DNA of 64,000 nucleotides, from contig CM075202.1 in assembly GCA_037577475.1 (NCBI GenBank), positions 12,236,501 to 12,300,500 of the forward strand, written 5' to 3'. Under the pieces are notes generated by a model. That model ran no database searches, had not been told where the DNA came from, and saw nothing but the letters and a program-made list of their open reading frames with translations. Both the position numbers and the translations under genes were made by a program. The DNA is from Chaunax sp. Z400 (taxonomy: Eukaryota; Chordata; Actinopteri; Lophiiformes; Chaunacidae). This document shows, in pieces, positions 60,010-64,000 of this stretch; within the stretch, counting starts at the first letter, position 1, and the number at the start of each line of letters is the position of its first letter.

Positions 60010-61619
60010 GTAAATGACCAGAAATCATTTAAATGCTCAACAGGACGAAACAAAATGTAGACACGTCAGCCTTACATGACACTGTTGACCTTATTATTTT
60101 TTGCCTTTTCTTGGAAGACAGCCTGAATGTGAATGTCCAGCTTTATTAAATCCTATATAAAAGGCGATCCACGGTAGCGAAATTTACATAGTGTTTTTTT
60201 TTTTTTACATTGTCGCTGCAGATCTTTTAAAGAATTCGAAAAAAACGAATCTATGGATTTTTGACACCTGTCATTAAACGCTGAGTGATAGTCTTTTGTC
60301 TGCGTTTTAGATGACAAAACACACCATATGGCTTAAAAAAGCTCCCCCAGACGCTATATTTAGAAATACACTAATTTACATTTAAAGAGCAATACTTTAT
60401 TAATGACCTACTTAAGGGCTCCAAATTGCTACTGTCTTGTTAAGATGATATATGTGACGCTACCAAGTGTCTTGAATGTATGGTATGGTGGTGTGTTATA
60501 TATGTATGTATGTTTATTTCTTTATTTATTTAAAGAGTAAGCACAGCATATCCTAACCTGGCAGAAGTAGGATGTAATTCCAGAGGCTATTCACCCTTAT
60601 TCCTAAGTAAATATACATTTCACAGAGGAGGAGTGCTCACTGATAGGCTGTCACTTAATCATCCAGTATCCACAATATTCAGTCTAATGTCTAACATAGT
60701 GTAACATTTATGAAACTGCCCATTGGGGAGTGTCTGTGGTGGCCTTGCTCGACCCAGCATGCAGAGACCTTTGTTTATTTTATCACGTCATTTATGATGG
60801 TTATAATTTTTCCTTTTGGTTAGTTAGGTTAGTTAAATATAAATTTGAATCTTTTATAGCATGTAAAATCGACACCAGCAGGAACTGATGTTTGCCAGGT
60901 GTAATCCCGCTGCACACAGCTTTATAGCTGTTATGGGATCTTCTTCTTAAATGTCATAACTGTTTTCCCTTCTTTCGTGAGATTGGGCCAACTTTACCGG
61001 TTTATTCATCCTCTTTTTCATTCGCTGCAGCACATCCTAATAATAGACATTGCTTGGTGTGTGTTTGTGTGTGTTCTGCTGCTCTCAGTGAAAACAGAGA
61101 GATGAGGCTTTCTTTTCTTTGGTGACAAAGTCCATCTAAACTACAGTTCCTATGACACCTGGCCTCATCCCTGCAGGGGCTGTTGCATATCCGCCCTGCA
61201 AAGAAAGAAACCATTGCATAACACACACAGGCACGTGCACACAAGTGTAGGCCATCATAGAAGTTACAGCTGATGGACTTTCAGTGTCCATTTTCATGAC
61301 AGCCACAGTAGCGTGAATGCTGTATTGACAGCTGAAGTCAAGAATAAAAAAAATTTTGTGCCAGAGGTATAAGTATAAGCTTAGGTAGGACATGCTGCTG
61401 AGTGCTGGGGGTACAGAGTGGAAAGAAAATAAAAGAAGCTGAATCACTGAGCTCTAGTTGACCCACTAATGCATCAAAACTATAAATATGAGACTAAATT
61501 CTTCTGGTGGAAGTATTTGCATTTTTTAGCTGCAGCACAGCAAAGGAAGGTGTATGGATACCTTTGTATATGTGCATTTCTGCACTCTTGTGAATAAGCT
61601 TGAAATGCAAACACGCGCG

Positions 61620-61657
<38 letters not shown>

Positions 61658-62050
61658 GGCTTCTTTCTTCCTCAGGCTGAGCAAAGCTTCCTGGGTTGTG
61701 TCTGCTCAAACAGGCTCCCTCTCTGTGTGAGGAGTGGATGTCAGACACACTCAGGCACACAGGTCGATGCATTGATAGGCACGTCCAGCCGGGCCTGTGC
61801 GTCGCACACAGGTGTCGATCAGCATGCAGGCCAGGGTCAAAGATTCTTTGATTCGTTTTCTCCCTCAGTGCAGTGGGTCAAATCAAAAGCTGCCAAAGTG
61901 CTACATGTAGCCTAGCATTTTTAAACATCAGTATGCACTCAGGGCTGGAGAGAGAAGGATGTCTAGGCTATTTGTGTTTGGCTTTTGCTACCACAACACA
62001 AACCCACATAAGAGGCGGAAAATTAACAGAAGATTAAGGACACTATTCTC
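60010..62050. other. No gene recognised
   Basis: AT-rich to neutral DNA with no convincing exon on either strand. It contains a CA-type microsatellite (61609-61657). If 59860-60009 is a first exon, this would be intron. Confidence 0.4.
61609..61657. repeat. CA-type microsatellite with CG interruptions
   Basis: Alternating purine-pyrimidine run (CGCGCG, then CA units, one TCG interruption, then CA units). Such runs are Z-DNA-prone in general; no function is assigned. Confidence 0.85.
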
Positions 62051-62059
62051 ATCTTAGTT

Positions 62060-62420
62060 TTTACCACCGCCAACCAGAGATGGAGAAGGTCATGTGATCG
62101 CACACATCTGTTTGTCTATTTGTCCACACGATATCTCCAAAAGTTGTCAACAGATGCCGATTCTGGATTTCTTCAACGTTGCCAAATGGGAACTTTTTTT
62201 CTTCTTTTTTTTTTTTTTTACATTTTGCCAGTTTCATATTTAAAAAAAAAAAACAATTGGCCAATTAAAATAATATCATCCACCATTATGGAAAATCATA
62301 TTTTTCTTTATGATTTCAAATGCTAGTAGTAGGTTTCCAGGGTCAACGATTTAGGTGGTATAACTAAATTTGGCACGAGGAGGATCTGAGTAAAGTGACA
62401 TCATCATAGTAACATCACCA
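62060..62420. repeat. Dispersed repeat A, second copy
   Basis: Contains GGTCATGTGATCGCAC, GTTGTCAACAGATGCCGATT, CAAATGCTAGTAGTAGGTTT and TAAATTTGGCACGAGGAGGA in the same order as 8006-9060. Here it is not interrupted by the C-rich insertion. Confidence 0.7.
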
Positions 62421-63219
62421 CAGTGTGTCCTCAGTTCACAGTGATACTAAATGGAACACTCATGAGGTGTGAATGCTGACAGAACTTACTGTAAGGGCCC
62501 TTAATGTGAGAAAACTGTTTTCCGATTGTTCGTGTTTTAGTGACGTTAGCAGAGATACACCCTCTCTTACTGCTTTCTATTTTTTATTTTTCCAACCAAA
62601 TGAAACCATGAATGTGGAATCTCATTGTTGATCTTGGAATAGTACGTCAACAAAATAATTTAACTCAATGTTTGCCTACTTCTCTCATTTGTCAGGAAGT
62701 TAGCTCACATGCACAGGCCAGATGAACCTGTTATGGGACCACGGGGCGAAATTTAGTGTGAATCCCTATTGGCCCATCCATTCTCAATGCATTGCATGTG
62801 TACACTGTTATTTTCAAGTTCACATTGTAATCCCATTGCTGCCTGGCTGCAGCCTTTCATCTAAGCATGGAACTCCCATCATGCCCTAACAGGTTGAAAG
62901 CTGATTGGACATCAAGTCCAGACTATTATGTCAAATGAGACCATGGTTGAGATGATTTATAGTCTTACACTTTTTGAAATGAAAACATATCCCATTTCAT
63001 GCAGACGGGTTGGAGTATTTCATACCATCCGTCCACTTATTCCGCCATGTATCATTGCTTAAAACTTTGAGGGATTGAGGTGTCAGTATGCAAGTTTTCC
63101 AACAGCAATCAATCTGGCAGCACAACACATTTAAAAAAAAAGCTGCTTTGGAGGCAGTACTTACTGTGAGTCCTGTGTGTGCTGATCTTACCCAGGTATG
63201 GACAACTCGTGATGTTCCT

Positions 63220-63560
63220 GTACTATGCACAAGTGGATCCAGATCTGGATCATAATCCGGATTTGGGAGATTAAAATCTATATTGGGGGGGGGGGGGTTA
63301 ATATTATTGGGTCAATGTACGGTAACAGAGAGGGGTAGAGATATGGCACTGCCTCCAATATGTAGCTGAGATCATGCAGATTCAGAGTCAGTGATTATGG
63401 TAAATAATTACTCTGTTGATAACTCAGTAACTACTGATGATAAAAACGATTCCATATACAAATATTACTTAATTTGGCATGACGTAGATCCAAGTAAAGC
63501 CATGCCCTGGGTGCAATGATACACTCACAAGTGTGCCCTTTTCTTCTCTCAGAGGTCTGA
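63220..63560. repeat. Dispersed repeat A, third copy (partial)
   Basis: Contains GATCCAGATCTGGATCATAA, GGTAACAGAGAGG and TTAATTTGGCATGACGTAGA, matching parts of 8160-8290 and 9015-9045. A 13-base G run near 63285 replaces the short GGGGGATAATA segment of the first copy. Confidence 0.7.
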
Positions 63561-63912
63561 ATGCTGGTGGAAATTGCAGATTTTGTGTCTGCAATGTACC
63601 TTGATGTACATTAGTGTGGAACCTGTACACCTTTAAGTGCATTTCAGTTTCTAATGTAGTTTAAGTATACCTCACGACTTTTGCACAGTATGTTAGTATG
63701 TCTGATCTAAAACCCAATATTTGTGGTTTATGTGTCAGTTATTAAAACATTTGAGATAATACATAAACACTGGGTTGGGTTTACTTTGCCCAGTATTGTC
63801 CTTACTGAGAACTTCCAAATATTATTATGCAACCTAAACAACCTAAGATCAACTACATATGTTTTTTACGCATGGCGTGTGTGCAATATCTTGTCACTGG
63901 CATTGGTGCAAC

Positions 63913-63979
63913 GTCTTGTCTTGTCTTGTCTTGTCTTGTCTTGTCTTGTCCTGTCCTGTCCTGTCCTGTCCTGTCCTGT
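63913..63979. repeat. Pentanucleotide array (TTGTC)n then (CTGTC)n
   Basis: About 13 tandem five-base units. The first eight or so are TTGTC and the rest CTGTC, a clean switch that suggests expansion from one mutated unit. Confidence 0.95.
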
Positions 63980-64000
63980 TTCGAGACATAAGGGAAATCT

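Noticed and set aside
59766..60053. Overlapping minus-strand frames of 80-95 codons
   Set aside because: No domain or conserved phrase; explained by the GC-richer block with few stop codons.

Overview
This is vertebrate nuclear DNA, most likely from a ray-finned (teleost) fish. The evidence is small exons with GT/AG introns, very long CA/TG microsatellites, a decayed L2/CR1-type LINE, and the conserved head-to-head NBAS-DDX1 gene pair, also seen next to MYCN in other vertebrates. No bacterial, phage or CRISPR features are present.

Layout. (1) 1-10210, minus strand: the 5' part of NBAS. Five coding exons are recognisable (10210-10118, 9698-9647, 6605-6537, 5835-5788, 4742-4699); one short exon between the second and third was not found, and the gene runs off the left edge. 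(2) 10211-10540: a compact region between the divergent NBAS and DDX1 start codons, probably a shared promoter. (3) 10541-17886, plus strand: the complete DDX1 RNA helicase gene. 26 exons sum to exactly 740 codons plus stop. A further in-frame 78-base exon-like segment (16535-16612) would add 26 residues. Two core helicase motifs carry substitutions (DECD instead of DEAD; PSKEL instead of PSREL). (4) About 18180-58125: three tandem, same-strand copies of a 12-13.5 kb unit. Each holds two short 5' UTR exons and one giant uninterrupted terminal coding exon (22930-30459, 36250-43686, 49716-57101; 2509, 2478 and 2461 residues). (5) 58130-64000: no recognised coding gene. It holds dispersed repeats, microsatellites, and a GC-richer segment at about 59860-60009 that could be the first exon or promoter of a next gene.

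The giant proteins are the novelty of the window. I do not recognise the family. Each is built from twelve copies of a roughly 75-110 residue module, arranged as 2 + 5 + 5, so an internal superduplication of about 970 residues is visible. The modules share a core resembling GL-x-(L/F)-x-V...LD...LT-x-G-x-M-x-E...FA...(D/E)ILE-x-NF-(D/N)-(L/I). Modules are joined by Ser/Asp-rich linkers that are themselves repeated. A Cys2-His2-like CPKC...NH..H element occurs after modules 5 and 10. The C-terminal tail carries several SUMO-acceptor-like psi-K-x-E motifs. Identity between the three genes is patchy, near-complete in some modules and clearly lower in others, which suggests gene conversion. NBAS and DDX1 are housekeeping genes; the array just 3' of DDX1 looks like a lineage-specific expansion of nuclear (inferred) repeat proteins.
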